A stretch of DNA of 9,725 bases from Chitinophagaceae bacterium (lineage in GTDB: Bacteria; Bacteroidota; Bacteroidia; Chitinophagales; Chitinophagaceae), in assembly GCA_025924755.1 (NCBI GenBank), contig JAICHT010000130.1, forward strand, positions 1 to 9,725, given 5' to 3'. Position numbers and translations under genes: made by a program. Positions 1 through 6,550 of this stretch are shown here, in pieces (the stretch's first letter is position 1; each line of letters begins with the position of its first letter). The notes under the pieces are model-generated. The model made no database searches. It saw nothing but the letters and a program-made list of their open reading frames with translations, and was not told where the DNA came from.

Positions 1-1186
1 AGACTCCTATAAGCAGGTAAAAGGGCAAAAGAAAGAAACCATTGGCCAGCTGATGCTGCTGCAAAAAAAGCTGGCGCTTCAGGATCAGTATATAGCCAAT
101 ATTAACAAAGAAATCAAACTTATTGGTAATGATATTTACTCCAGCACGCTGGAGCTAAACAAACTGCAACGGCAACTGGACACGCTAAAAGCGCAATATG
201 CCCGTAGTGTAATATATGCGTATAAAAACCGCAGTACTTATGATTACCTGAATTTTATTTTTTCTGCTACCAGTTTTAATGATGCGTTGAAACGCATAGC
301 TTACCTGCGTTCGTACCGTACGTTCCGGCAGCAACAGGTAGCCGAAATTCAACAAACGCAAAAATTGATAGGACAACGCAAGCAGGAATTGCTGGGAAAG
401 AAAACACAAAAAAGTTCAGCCTTGCAAAACCAGGAAAAACAGTTGAATGTTTTAGAAGACCAGAAAAAAGAAAAGGATGCAGTAGTAGCGAAACTAAAAT
501 CTCAGGAAAGCGATTTGTCTAAACAGATTGCCACACGCAAAAAGCAATACAAACAGCTCACCAACCAGATTGCGGCTTTAATACGCCGCGAAATTGAAGA
601 ACGCAGACGGGCTGAGGCTGCTGCTGCAGAAGCGGAGCGTAAGCGGGCCGAAGCATCTGCAAAAAACAATACTAGTACCAATAGCAACGCCACTGCTTCA
701 GCCCCGGCTGCAAAAGCCTCTGTAAGAAAATCGCCTGCTACCATACCGTTGAACGCAAAAGAAGTAGCCCTGGCAAATGGATTTGCCAATAACAGGGGCA
801 AACTGCCATGGCCGGTAGATAATGGATTTGTCAGCGTTCATTATGGTACATACGAGGTGCCCGGCACTTCTATAAAAGGCGATAATCCCGGTATTACTAT
901 TACCACACCTTCGGCCGGTACTACTGTAAAAGCTGTATTTGATGGCGATGTAATAGGCGTATTTAATTTAGGAGATGCAATGGCTGTTACTATTAGTCAT
1001 GGCAAATATTTTACTACCTATAGCAACTTGTCTAGCGTAAATGTAAGCCGCGGAACCAATGTGCATACCGGCCAGGCTATTGGCAAAGCTGCAAGTGATG
1101 ATGAAGGAGGCGCCGGGGGTAAGGTAGATTTTTTACTGATGGTGGAAACAAAAAACGTAAATCCCGAGCCATGGTTAAGAAAATAA
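1..1186 (+). CDS. EnvC-like murein hydrolase activator, M23/LytM domain (5' end missing)
   Basis: The frame is open to the left edge (first full codon at base 2), so the signal peptide and the first part of the coiled coil lie outside the window; the ATG at 53 is internal. Counting from that Met, residues 1-200 are a Lys/Gln/Glu-rich coiled coil, 180-230 an Ala/Glu then Ser/Thr/Ala linker, and 248-377 a LytM/M23 fold ending in VNPEPWL, as in E. coli EnvC. The zinc and catalytic residues of active M23 enzymes are missing: the HxxxD site reads N278-P-G-I-T282, the YxHL histidine is N325, and no histidine occurs after 338. EnvC-type proteins with such dead domains do not cut peptidoglycan but activate periplasmic amidases, usually under FtsEX control. 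The family call is firm; the activator role is inferred from the dead site. It converges on bshA with two bases between stop codons. Confidence 0.9.
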   Translation, partial: DSYKQVKGQKKETIGQLMLLQKKLALQDQYIANINKEIKLIGNDIYSSTLELNKLQRQLDTLKAQYARSVIYAYKNRSTYDYLNFIFSATSFNDALKRIAYLRSYRTFRQQQVAEIQQTQKLIGQRKQELLGKKTQKSSALQNQEKQLNVLEDQKKEKDAVVAKLKSQESDLSKQIATRKKQYKQLTNQIAALIRREIEERRRAEAAAAEAERKRAEASAKNNTSTNSNATASAPAAKASVRKSPATIPLNAKEVALANGFANNRGKLPWPVDNGFVSVHYGTYEVPGTSIKGDNPGITITTPSAGTTVKAVFDGDVIGVFNLGDAMAVTISHGKYFTTYSNLSSVNVSRGTNVHTGQAIGKAASDDEGGAGGKVDFLLMVETKNVNPEPWLRK

Positions 1187-1188
1187 AC

Positions 1189-2313
1189 TCAGTTGCCTAA
1201 AAGCTGCTCGTATAACTTTTCGTATAAAGGAACGATGCGGTGAATGTCAAAGTTTTTGGCGTGTTCCGCGGCAGCCATTTTAAATTGCTGTAATGTTTCA
1301 TCATCTTTTAAAATATCCAATGCCTGGTTGCTCATACTATCAATATCACCCACATTGCTCATATATCCTGTTATGCCCTGCACAATTACTTCTGGCAAGC
1401 CGCCGGCATTGGTAGATACTACCGGCACGCCTGCCGCCATGGCTTCCAGCGCTGCCAGGCCAAAACTTTCATATTCGGATGTTAATAAAAACAAATCGGC
1501 AATGGCTAATATGTCTTCCATCTGCTCCTGCTTGCCTACAAAGCGGATATGGTCGCAAGTGCCTAGTTTGCGGCACAAATCCTCTGCCGTAGCACGCTCG
1601 GGTCCGTCACCTACAAATAAAAGTTTACTGGGAAGCTTTTGGTTTACTTTATAAAAAATCTTAACCACATCCTGCACTCTTTTTATCTTTCTGAAATTGG
1701 AGGCGTGCAGTAAAATCCGTTCACCGTCAGGCGCAATTACTTTTTTAAAGGCATCTATAGGTTTTCGGCTAAAACGCTTTACATCTACAAAGTTGTGAAT
1801 GACCTCAATTTGCTTTTTAATAGTAAACGTTCGATAGGTTTCCTCGCACAAATTTTGGGAAACGGCTGTTATGGCATCACTTTGATTAATAGAAAAAGCC
1901 ACCACCGGTGCATAGGTTTTATCTCTGCCCACCAGTGTAATATCGGTACCGTGCAAGGTGGTAATTACCGGGATGCTGATGCCATCCGTTTCCAGAATTT
2001 TTTTAGCCATATATGCCGCTGCAGCATGCGGTATGGCATAATGCACGTGCAATAATTGCAGTTGGTTATTTTTAATTACGTCTACCAGCGTACTGGCCAA
2101 AGCAGTCTCGTAGGGTGGATAGTCAAAAAGCGGGTAAGGGGGTACCTGCACTTCGTGATAATAAATATTGGGTACAAAACCATTTAGCCGTACCGGCTGC
2201 TGGTAAGTAATAAAATGCACATGATGCCCTTTTTGGGCCAAAGCCTTGCCAAGTTCCGTAGCCAAAACGCCGCTACCGCCAAAGGTGGGATAACAAACAA
2301 TACCTATCCGCAT
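1189..2313 (-). CDS. bshA: N-acetyl-alpha-D-glucosaminyl L-malate synthase (bacillithiol step 1)
   Basis: GT4-family retaining glycosyltransferase of 374 residues, the usual BshA length. It joins GlcNAc from UDP-GlcNAc to L-malate, the first step of bacillithiol synthesis in the cytoplasm. The N-terminus MRIGIVCYPTFGGSG, with the Gly-rich loop at 12-15, is characteristic of BshA. HGTD at 121-124 and the C-terminal nucleotide-sugar motif around 279-308 (SEYESFG, the E282-x7-E290 pair, then GVPVVSTNAGGLPEV) fit a GT-B fold. The start is the ATG at 2313; no other start fits the conserved N-terminus. BshB deacetylase and BshC ligase genes are not in the window, which is usual because bsh genes are often scattered. 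A TAnnTTTG element lies about 55 bases upstream. A different GT4 enzyme is possible but unlikely given the N-terminal motif. Confidence 0.93.
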   Translation of the reverse strand: MRIGIVCYPTFGGSGVLATELGKALAQKGHHVHFITYQQPVRLNGFVPNIYYHEVQVPPYPLFDYPPYETALASTLVDVIKNNQLQLLHVHYAIPHAAAAYMAKKILETDGISIPVITTLHGTDITLVGRDKTYAPVVAFSINQSDAITAVSQNLCEETYRTFTIKKQIEVIHNFVDVKRFSRKPIDAFKKVIAPDGERILLHASNFRKIKRVQDVVKIFYKVNQKLPSKLLFVGDGPERATAEDLCRKLGTCDHIRFVGKQEQMEDILAIADLFLLTSEYESFGLAALEAMAAGVPVVSTNAGGLPEVIVQGITGYMSNVGDIDSMSNQALDILKDDETLQQFKMAAAEHAKNFDIHRIVPLYEKLYEQLLGN

Positions 2314-2368
2314 ACAATCAATTATTGGGCAGCGAAGTTAAACACAATTAATGGTTGCGATGGATGAA

Positions 2369-2376
2369 CAAAGTTA
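2369..2376 (-). promoter_or_regulatory. Candidate -7 element for bshA (TAACTTTG)
   Basis: Read on the minus strand, this is an exact match to the Bacteroidota -7 consensus TAnnTTTG, placed 55 bases upstream of the bshA ATG. No clear -33 TTG is seen about 20 bases further upstream; the best there is a TTAAAG stretch near 2395-2400. The match is seen directly; promoter function is inferred. Confidence 0.45.
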
Positions 2377-2479
2377 AATAATGCACCGGCATCTCTTTAA
2401 GACGTACCGGAAGGTATCAATATGCTTAATTTATCTGTATAAACAAAATATAGATATGGCAGATTCCTTTTCGTGCATG

Positions 2480-2488
2480 TACAGTTTG
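2480..2488 (+). promoter_or_regulatory. Weak -7-like element before the M28 peptidase (TACAGTTTG)
   Basis: This has TA and TTTG separated by three bases instead of two, ending 12 bases before the ATG at 2501. If used, transcription would start only a few bases before the start codon, giving a very short leader. No -33 TTG is evident. It is listed because it is the best candidate in the bshA/peptidase divergent region and would place the upstream in-frame ATG at 2381 outside the transcript. Confidence 0.25.
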
Positions 2489-2500
2489 CCTTATTTTAGC

Positions 2501-3868
2501 ATGATGATGAAGTCTTTTGTTTTTGTCTGTAGTTTATTGCTTCTGTCGTTTGTTTCCTTTGCTCAAACCGAAGATTCTGTTTTCATCCGCCGCATAGCCG
2601 ATGAAATTTTAATAAACAGTAAAGCATATAGTAATCTTCATACCCTTACCAAGCAAATTGGCGGACGGCTCGCCGGCTCGCCGGGTATGGTAAAAGCGGA
2701 ACAGTGGGGCCAGCGGGCTTTGCGGGCTGCGGGTGCCGATACGGTGTGGCTGCAACAGTGCATGGTGCCGCATTGGGTGCGGGGCGGTAAAGATGAAGCT
2801 ACAGCAATAACAGGCAATAGTAAAAAAACGCTGGATGTAGTAGCATTAGGAAATTCTGTAGGAACAGCCAAAAATGGTATAACGGCAGCGGTAGTGGAAG
2901 TGAGAGATTTTGATGACCTGGAAAAAAAGAAAGACCAGGTAAAGGATAAAATTGTTTTTTACAACTACCCGTTCAACCCTACATTTATCAGAACCTTCCA
3001 GGCATATAGCGATGCGGTAAAGTACAGGGGGCAGGGGCCCAGCCGTGCCGCTAAGTATGGTGCAAAAGCCGTAATAATAAGAAGCATGTCGCACGGCGCC
3101 AACAATTTTCCACATACCGGCAGTACTAAGTATACCGATTCTACCCTGCAAATTCCTGCAGTAGCTGTGGGCCTGCAAGATGCTGACTGGTTGAGCAATG
3201 TATTAAAATCGCAGGCTGTTTCTGCCACCGTTAAAACGGCCGGGCATTTTTTACCCGATACCATTGGCCATAATATCATTGGCGAAATAAAGGGTTCTCA
3301 ATTTCCAAATGAATATATCACCGTAGGCGGGCATTTAGATAGCTGGGATGTAAACGAAGGTGCTCACGATGATGGCACCGGCGTGGTGCAAACCATCGAG
3401 GTGATGCGTGCCTTGCAGGCATTGGGCTATCAACCCAAACACACCATACGGTTTGTATTATTTGCCAATGAAGAAAACGGCTTGCGCGGCGGCACCAAAT
3501 ATGCCGAAGAAGCCAAGGAAAAAGGAGAGCATCACATCTTTGCATTGGAAAGCGACAATGGCGGCTTTACTCCACGCGGCTTTAGCTTAGTGGCCAATGC
3601 GGCGCAATCTCAAAAAATAAAAGGGTGGAGAGACCTGCTTGAACCTTATGGCACGTATGAGTTTTTAACGGGTGCCGGCTCGGATGTAACGCCGCTGAAT
3701 AGCACGCAGGGTGTACCGGTTGGTGAACTATTGCCCGATTCGCAGCGTTATTTTGATTTGCACCATGCCCGTAATGATGTATTTGAAGCCGTGGATAAGC
3801 GGGAACTGGAACTGGGTGCAGTTAATATGGCTGGCTTAATTTATTTAATTGATAAATACGGCTTGTAA
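2501..3868 (+). CDS. Secreted M28 metallopeptidase, carboxypeptidase Q-like
   Basis: The frame is open from an ATG at 2381, but the real start is probably one of three consecutive ATGs at 2501-2509. From there it has a clean signal peptide (MKSFVFVCSLLLLSFVSFAQ, cleavage before Gln), while the extra 40 residues look unlike any exported N-terminus. The product is about 455 residues. Numbered from 2381, a PA-like insert spans roughly 150-290 and the di-zinc catalytic core 295-495. Ligands are H318, D330, E365, D392 and H462, with catalytic E364. As I recall human carboxypeptidase Q, its ligands have the same spacing, and blocks such as PHWxRG, GGHLDSWDV and FxxHH also match. It probably hydrolyses dipeptides or short peptides in the periplasm or outside the cell; substrate is unknown. 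The next gene follows after 18 bases on the same strand. Confidence 0.9.
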   Translation: MMMKSFVFVCSLLLLSFVSFAQTEDSVFIRRIADEILINSKAYSNLHTLTKQIGGRLAGSPGMVKAEQWGQRALRAAGADTVWLQQCMVPHWVRGGKDEATAITGNSKKTLDVVALGNSVGTAKNGITAAVVEVRDFDDLEKKKDQVKDKIVFYNYPFNPTFIRTFQAYSDAVKYRGQGPSRAAKYGAKAVIIRSMSHGANNFPHTGSTKYTDSTLQIPAVAVGLQDADWLSNVLKSQAVSATVKTAGHFLPDTIGHNIIGEIKGSQFPNEYITVGGHLDSWDVNEGAHDDGTGVVQTIEVMRALQALGYQPKHTIRFVLFANEENGLRGGTKYAEEAKEKGEHHIFALESDNGGFTPRGFSLVANAAQSQKIKGWRDLLEPYGTYEFLTGAGSDVTPLNSTQGVPVGELLPDSQRYFDLHHARNDVFEAVDKRELELGAVNMAGLIYLIDKYGL

Positions 3869-3886
3869 ATTGATAACTTACACAAT

Positions 3887-4237
3887 ATGAAACGACTTTT
3901 AATACTGTTTGTCTTAATTATACTGCTTATTGCTGGTTTTTTCGTTTACTGGAATTATTATAATGTGTATAGTAGCGGCGAACGTAAAGGAGCCTTAATA
4001 AAAATCACCCGGAAAGGTAATGTTTTTAAAACCGTAGAAGGCGAAATGTGGTTAAGCTGCAGGAATATGGTGAATGCCGAAAAGTTTTATTTTTCTGTTG
4101 ATAATAAAGCAGTAGCCGACTCTTTGGAGCATTTGCAGGACGAATGCTTAGAGGTGCAATACCAACAATACCGCCGTGCCTTGCCTTGGCGGGGTGATAT
4201 GGAATATATTGTGGTAGGATATAGAAAGATCCAGTAG
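3887..4237 (+). CDS. Small membrane-anchored protein of unknown function
   Basis: The 116-residue product begins with one hydrophobic helix (about 4-24, LLILFVLIILLIAGFFVYW) preceded by K-R. This is a probable signal anchor, leaving a soluble domain of about 90 residues outside the cytoplasm. That domain opens with SGERKGALIKITRKGNVFKT followed by VEGEMWL, then a Cys at 58 and another at 87. I recall similar short proteins in Flavobacteriia carrying a GER-G-(L/V)-x-K-x-S-KKG-x-x-FKT-x-EGE block, some labelled '6-phosphogluconate dehydrogenase' without visible cause; nothing here resembles that enzyme. It starts 18 bases after the M28 peptidase stop, so co-transcription is likely. Coding status is well supported by the membrane helix, the conserved block and codon use; function is unknown. 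Confidence 0.8.
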   Translation: MKRLLILFVLIILLIAGFFVYWNYYNVYSSGERKGALIKITRKGNVFKTVEGEMWLSCRNMVNAEKFYFSVDNKAVADSLEHLQDECLEVQYQQYRRALPWRGDMEYIVVGYRKIQ

Positions 4238-4268
4238 TTGTGTGCTGGTTTATTGACCGGCATACAAC
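4237..4268. terminator. Hairpin between convergent genes, possible bidirectional terminator
   Basis: Arms 4237-4248 (GTTGTGTGCTGG) and 4257-4268 (CCGGCATACAAC) form a 12-pair stem, ten Watson-Crick and two G-T, with an 8-base loop. It covers the last base of the stop codon of the small membrane protein gene (+) and the final codons and stop of the methyltransferase gene (-). It is well placed to end both transcripts. Neither side is followed by a T-run in the reading direction, so it is not a textbook intrinsic terminator. Confidence 0.5.
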
Positions 4269-4954
4269 AAAAAGATAGCCGGTCTTTTATGCAATTGCGG
4301 CATAGCTTTTTTCCATTGCTGTGCTGATTTGGTTTGTATCATTTCCGTTTCCGCAGTGATATCTACCGCTACACAAATTTGCGTTTGCGGATTACAGGTT
4401 TTTGTTAATACTTCTAAGAGTTGATTATTGCGATATGGCGTTTCAATAAAAATTTGTGTACAGGCCTTTTGCTTCGATTCTGTTTCCAGGCTTTTTATAG
4501 CTTTTATGCGTTGTTCAGTATCAATAGGCAAATAACCTACAAATTGAAACTGCTGTCCGTTCATACCACTGGCCATCAGTGCCAGCAATATAGCATTCGG
4601 GCCTACCAATGGTTTTACAACTGCATTTAGCTCCTGCGCTGCTTTTACTAAAATCTGTCCCGGATCAGCCACACCCGGGCAACCGGCTTCGCTTATGATA
4701 CCAATAACCGTATCTTCTTTTATTTTTTGCTTGAAAGAGGCTAACATTTCCGCATTGACTTCTTTGATAGTATACCACCCGTAATCATCAATGATCATTT
4801 CTTTCCAAAGCAGTTTTAAATAGCGGCGGGCCGTACGTTCATTCTCCACAAAAAAAACACGGCATTGCTGCACCGCTTCTAATATATAAGGTGGTAAAGG
4901 TGCAAGTTGCCCTTCGTACAAAACTGTTGGAATTAAATAAACTGTTGCTGCCAT
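4250..4954 (-). CDS. RsmI-like SAM-dependent methyltransferase (tetrapyrrole methylase fold)
   Basis: The 234-residue product shows the class III methyltransferase pattern shared with RsmI, the 16S rRNA C1402 2'-O-methyltransferase. IGIISEAGCPGVADPG at 84-99 corresponds to RsmI's VSDAGxPxxSDPG. VGPNAILLALMASG at 117-130 matches the PGPSA-x-x-x-ALxASG block, and ETPYRN at 171-176 matches the E-(S/T)-P-x-R element. It is clearly shorter than RsmI (about 280-290), and the N-terminal substrate loop is altered: LIPTVLYEG replaces RsmI's VxTPIGNL. It therefore probably belongs to the separate short RsmI-like group found in Bacteroidota, whose substrate I do not know. Its ATG shares one base with the stop of the upstream EI24-type gene (TAATG), indicating one mRNA and translational coupling. 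It converges on the small membrane protein gene with 12 bases between stops. Confidence 0.85.
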   Translation of the reverse strand: MAATVYLIPTVLYEGQLAPLPPYILEAVQQCRVFFVENERTARRYLKLLWKEMIIDDYGWYTIKEVNAEMLASFKQKIKEDTVIGIISEAGCPGVADPGQILVKAAQELNAVVKPLVGPNAILLALMASGMNGQQFQFVGYLPIDTEQRIKAIKSLETESKQKACTQIFIETPYRNNQLLEVLTKTCNPQTQICVAVDITAETEMIQTKSAQQWKKAMPQLHKRPAIFLLYAGQ

Positions 4955-5712
4955 TATGCATTTTTTATTTTGTGCAGGCTAAGCGTGGCGGCTACTACAG
5001 CATATGCCGGTGCCAGTACCCAGCCTATAAGCACTACTGCATGAAGCAGGTAAAAAATTAAACCATTGCCTATTGCCAGGCCTTTATGCCTGCCGATATA
5101 ATCAATACTTTGCGAAAAGGAAAGCCGGGCCCTTTCGCAACTATAATCCAACATGGAAAAACCATAGAAATAACACTCCACAAATAAAGCAATTACCGGG
5201 CTTATCCAACCCACAACCGGTACCAGAGATAATACTAGCAATAAAAATACATAGATGGTTTGCCACAGCGTATTGCGCAAAGCCAGCCGCGTTCCTCTCA
5301 ATACATCTTTTGCAAATTGCCTGAAGTGAAACGGGTATTCTTTATCCTCTAAAATGCTTTCTGTCCGTTCGCTTAAATAGGCAAATACCGGCGATCCGGC
5401 AATAAGAAACAAATATTTGAAAAGGGAAAAATAAAAGAAGACCAATACCAGACGCAGCATTAACCCTATCATTACAAAGAAAAAGCTAAGCCACTCACTG
5501 CGTTGTTTTTGAAGCCACACCTCAAGGCCCATTTCACGGCTGGCCAGGGTTACGGCATTGTTGGCCGATGTCCAGAAAAAGTACATACCTACCATAAAAA
5601 GCAGGGCATATATAATACCGGGTATAACAATCCACTTCCACAACCGGTGTTTTTTTATAAACTGGTGTGCCTCAAAATAAGATTGTATGGCAATAACCAT
5701 TTCTTTAAGCAA
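4954..5712 (-). CDS. EI24/CysZ-like multi-pass inner membrane protein
   Basis: The 252-residue product has hydrophobic segments at about 26-47, 74-105, 148-180 and 212-240. The second and third are long and could each form a hairpin or re-entrant helices. The block LIAGSPVFAYLSE at 103-115, followed by a charged loop of about 35 residues, and ECYFYGFSMLDYSCER at 179-194 are typical of the EI24 (formerly DUF540) family, which includes the sulfate permease CysZ. Sulfate uptake is possible but not shown: no cys genes are nearby, and many Bacteroidota paralogues are annotated only as EI24 domain proteins. The start could be the ATG at 5712 or Met5 at 5700; both keep all membrane segments. It is the first gene of a two-gene unit with the methyltransferase. 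No convincing TAnnTTTG element is visible upstream. Confidence 0.85.
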   Translation of the reverse strand: MLKEMVIAIQSYFEAHQFIKKHRLWKWIVIPGIIYALLFMVGMYFFWTSANNAVTLASREMGLEVWLQKQRSEWLSFFFVMIGLMLRLVLVFFYFSLFKYLFLIAGSPVFAYLSERTESILEDKEYPFHFRQFAKDVLRGTRLALRNTLWQTIYVFLLLVLSLVPVVGWISPVIALFVECYFYGFSMLDYSCERARLSFSQSIDYIGRHKGLAIGNGLIFYLLHAVVLIGWVLAPAYAVVAATLSLHKIKNA

Positions 5713-5796
5713 GGAACGTATTTCTGTAGTTCATAAATAATATTTAAACGGCCGCTTATTTGGTTCTTAATTGATATGGGATATTACAATAATTGG

Positions 5797-5804
5797 TAGG
5801 TTTG
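5797..5804 (+). promoter_or_regulatory. Candidate -7 element for the DNA glycosylase gene (TAGGTTTG)
   Basis: An exact TAnnTTTG match sits 56 bases before the ATG at 5861, within the 148-base divergent region 5713-5860. An ATTG at 5770-5773 could serve as the -33 element, though the 23-base spacing is slightly long. The rest of this divergent region is AT-rich with no gene or clear hairpin. Confidence 0.5.
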
Positions 5805-5860
5805 AGTGGGTAAATATATTGTAAAAGAATGCAGTGGCAAATGGGTATAAATAACCGGAT

Positions 5861-6460
5861 ATGAAAAAGGTGCCTTTATCTTTTTATTTACGAGAAAATG
5901 TGGTGCAGATTGCAAAGGAATTAATTGGCAAAGTACTGGTAACAAATTGGGAAGGTGTAAAAACATCCGGCCGCATTGTAGAAACAGAAGCCTATGCGGG
6001 GGAAACCGACAAGGCATCGCATGCCTCAAAAGGAAAAACACCCCGCACCCGCGTCATGTACCAAAATGGCGGCATAGCCTATGTGTATTTATGCTACGGC
6101 ATTCACCAGATGTTTAATATTGTTACCAATGTAAATGATGTGCCGCATGCCATATTAATACGGGCATTGGAGCCATTGAAAGGTATGGACATGATGCTGA
6201 AACGGACCGGTAAAAAGGTGGCAGACCATACACTAACACGGGGGCCGGGAAATGTAGGCAAAGCCCTTGGGTTTCATACTTCGCAATGTGGACTTTCGCT
6301 GGTGAGTAATGAATTATTTATTGCAGATGATGGTTATAAAATTGAGGAAAAACAAATTGTTCAATCCACACGGATAGGCGTGGCATATGCCGGTGCGGAT
6401 GCGTTGTTAGATTATCGTTTTCATCTGAAAGATAACCCGTATGTAAGCGGAAAAAAGTAG
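5861..6460 (+). CDS. DNA-3-methyladenine glycosylase, Aag/MPG family
   Basis: The 199-residue product has the standard length of bacterial Aag-type enzymes, which flip out alkylated or deaminated purines (3-methyladenine, hypoxanthine, ethenoadenine) and cleave the N-glycosidic bond to start base excision repair. Key human AAG residues can be aligned: catalytic Glu125 is E43 in RIVETEAY, Tyr127 is Y45, His136 is H54, Tyr159 is Y76, the intercalating Tyr162 is Y79 and Asn169 is N86. RALEPLKG at 101-108 and TRGPGNVGKALG at 126-137 are further family blocks. The enzyme therefore looks active. The start at 5861 fits, since MKKVPLSFYLRE begins the fold. It is transcribed alone, divergent from the EI24 gene and convergent with the PorP-like gene across 90 bases. 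No alkylation-response genes (ada, alkB) are adjacent. Confidence 0.95.
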   Translation: MKKVPLSFYLRENVVQIAKELIGKVLVTNWEGVKTSGRIVETEAYAGETDKASHASKGKTPRTRVMYQNGGIAYVYLCYGIHQMFNIVTNVNDVPHAILIRALEPLKGMDMMLKRTGKKVADHTLTRGPGNVGKALGFHTSQCGLSLVSNELFIADDGYKIEEKQIVQSTRIGVAYAGADALLDYRFHLKDNPYVSGKK

Positions 6461-6550
6461 AAGTTTTTAAGGATGTACACAATAAACTGCGCTGTGTGGA
6501 ACTATATCAGTATATGCATCAAATAGAAACTTATTACTCACTATCTCTTA

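Noticed and set aside
1244..1654. Plus-strand open frame of 136 codons
   Set aside because: It lies wholly within bshA on the opposite strand, has no recognisable domain, and bshA is well supported.
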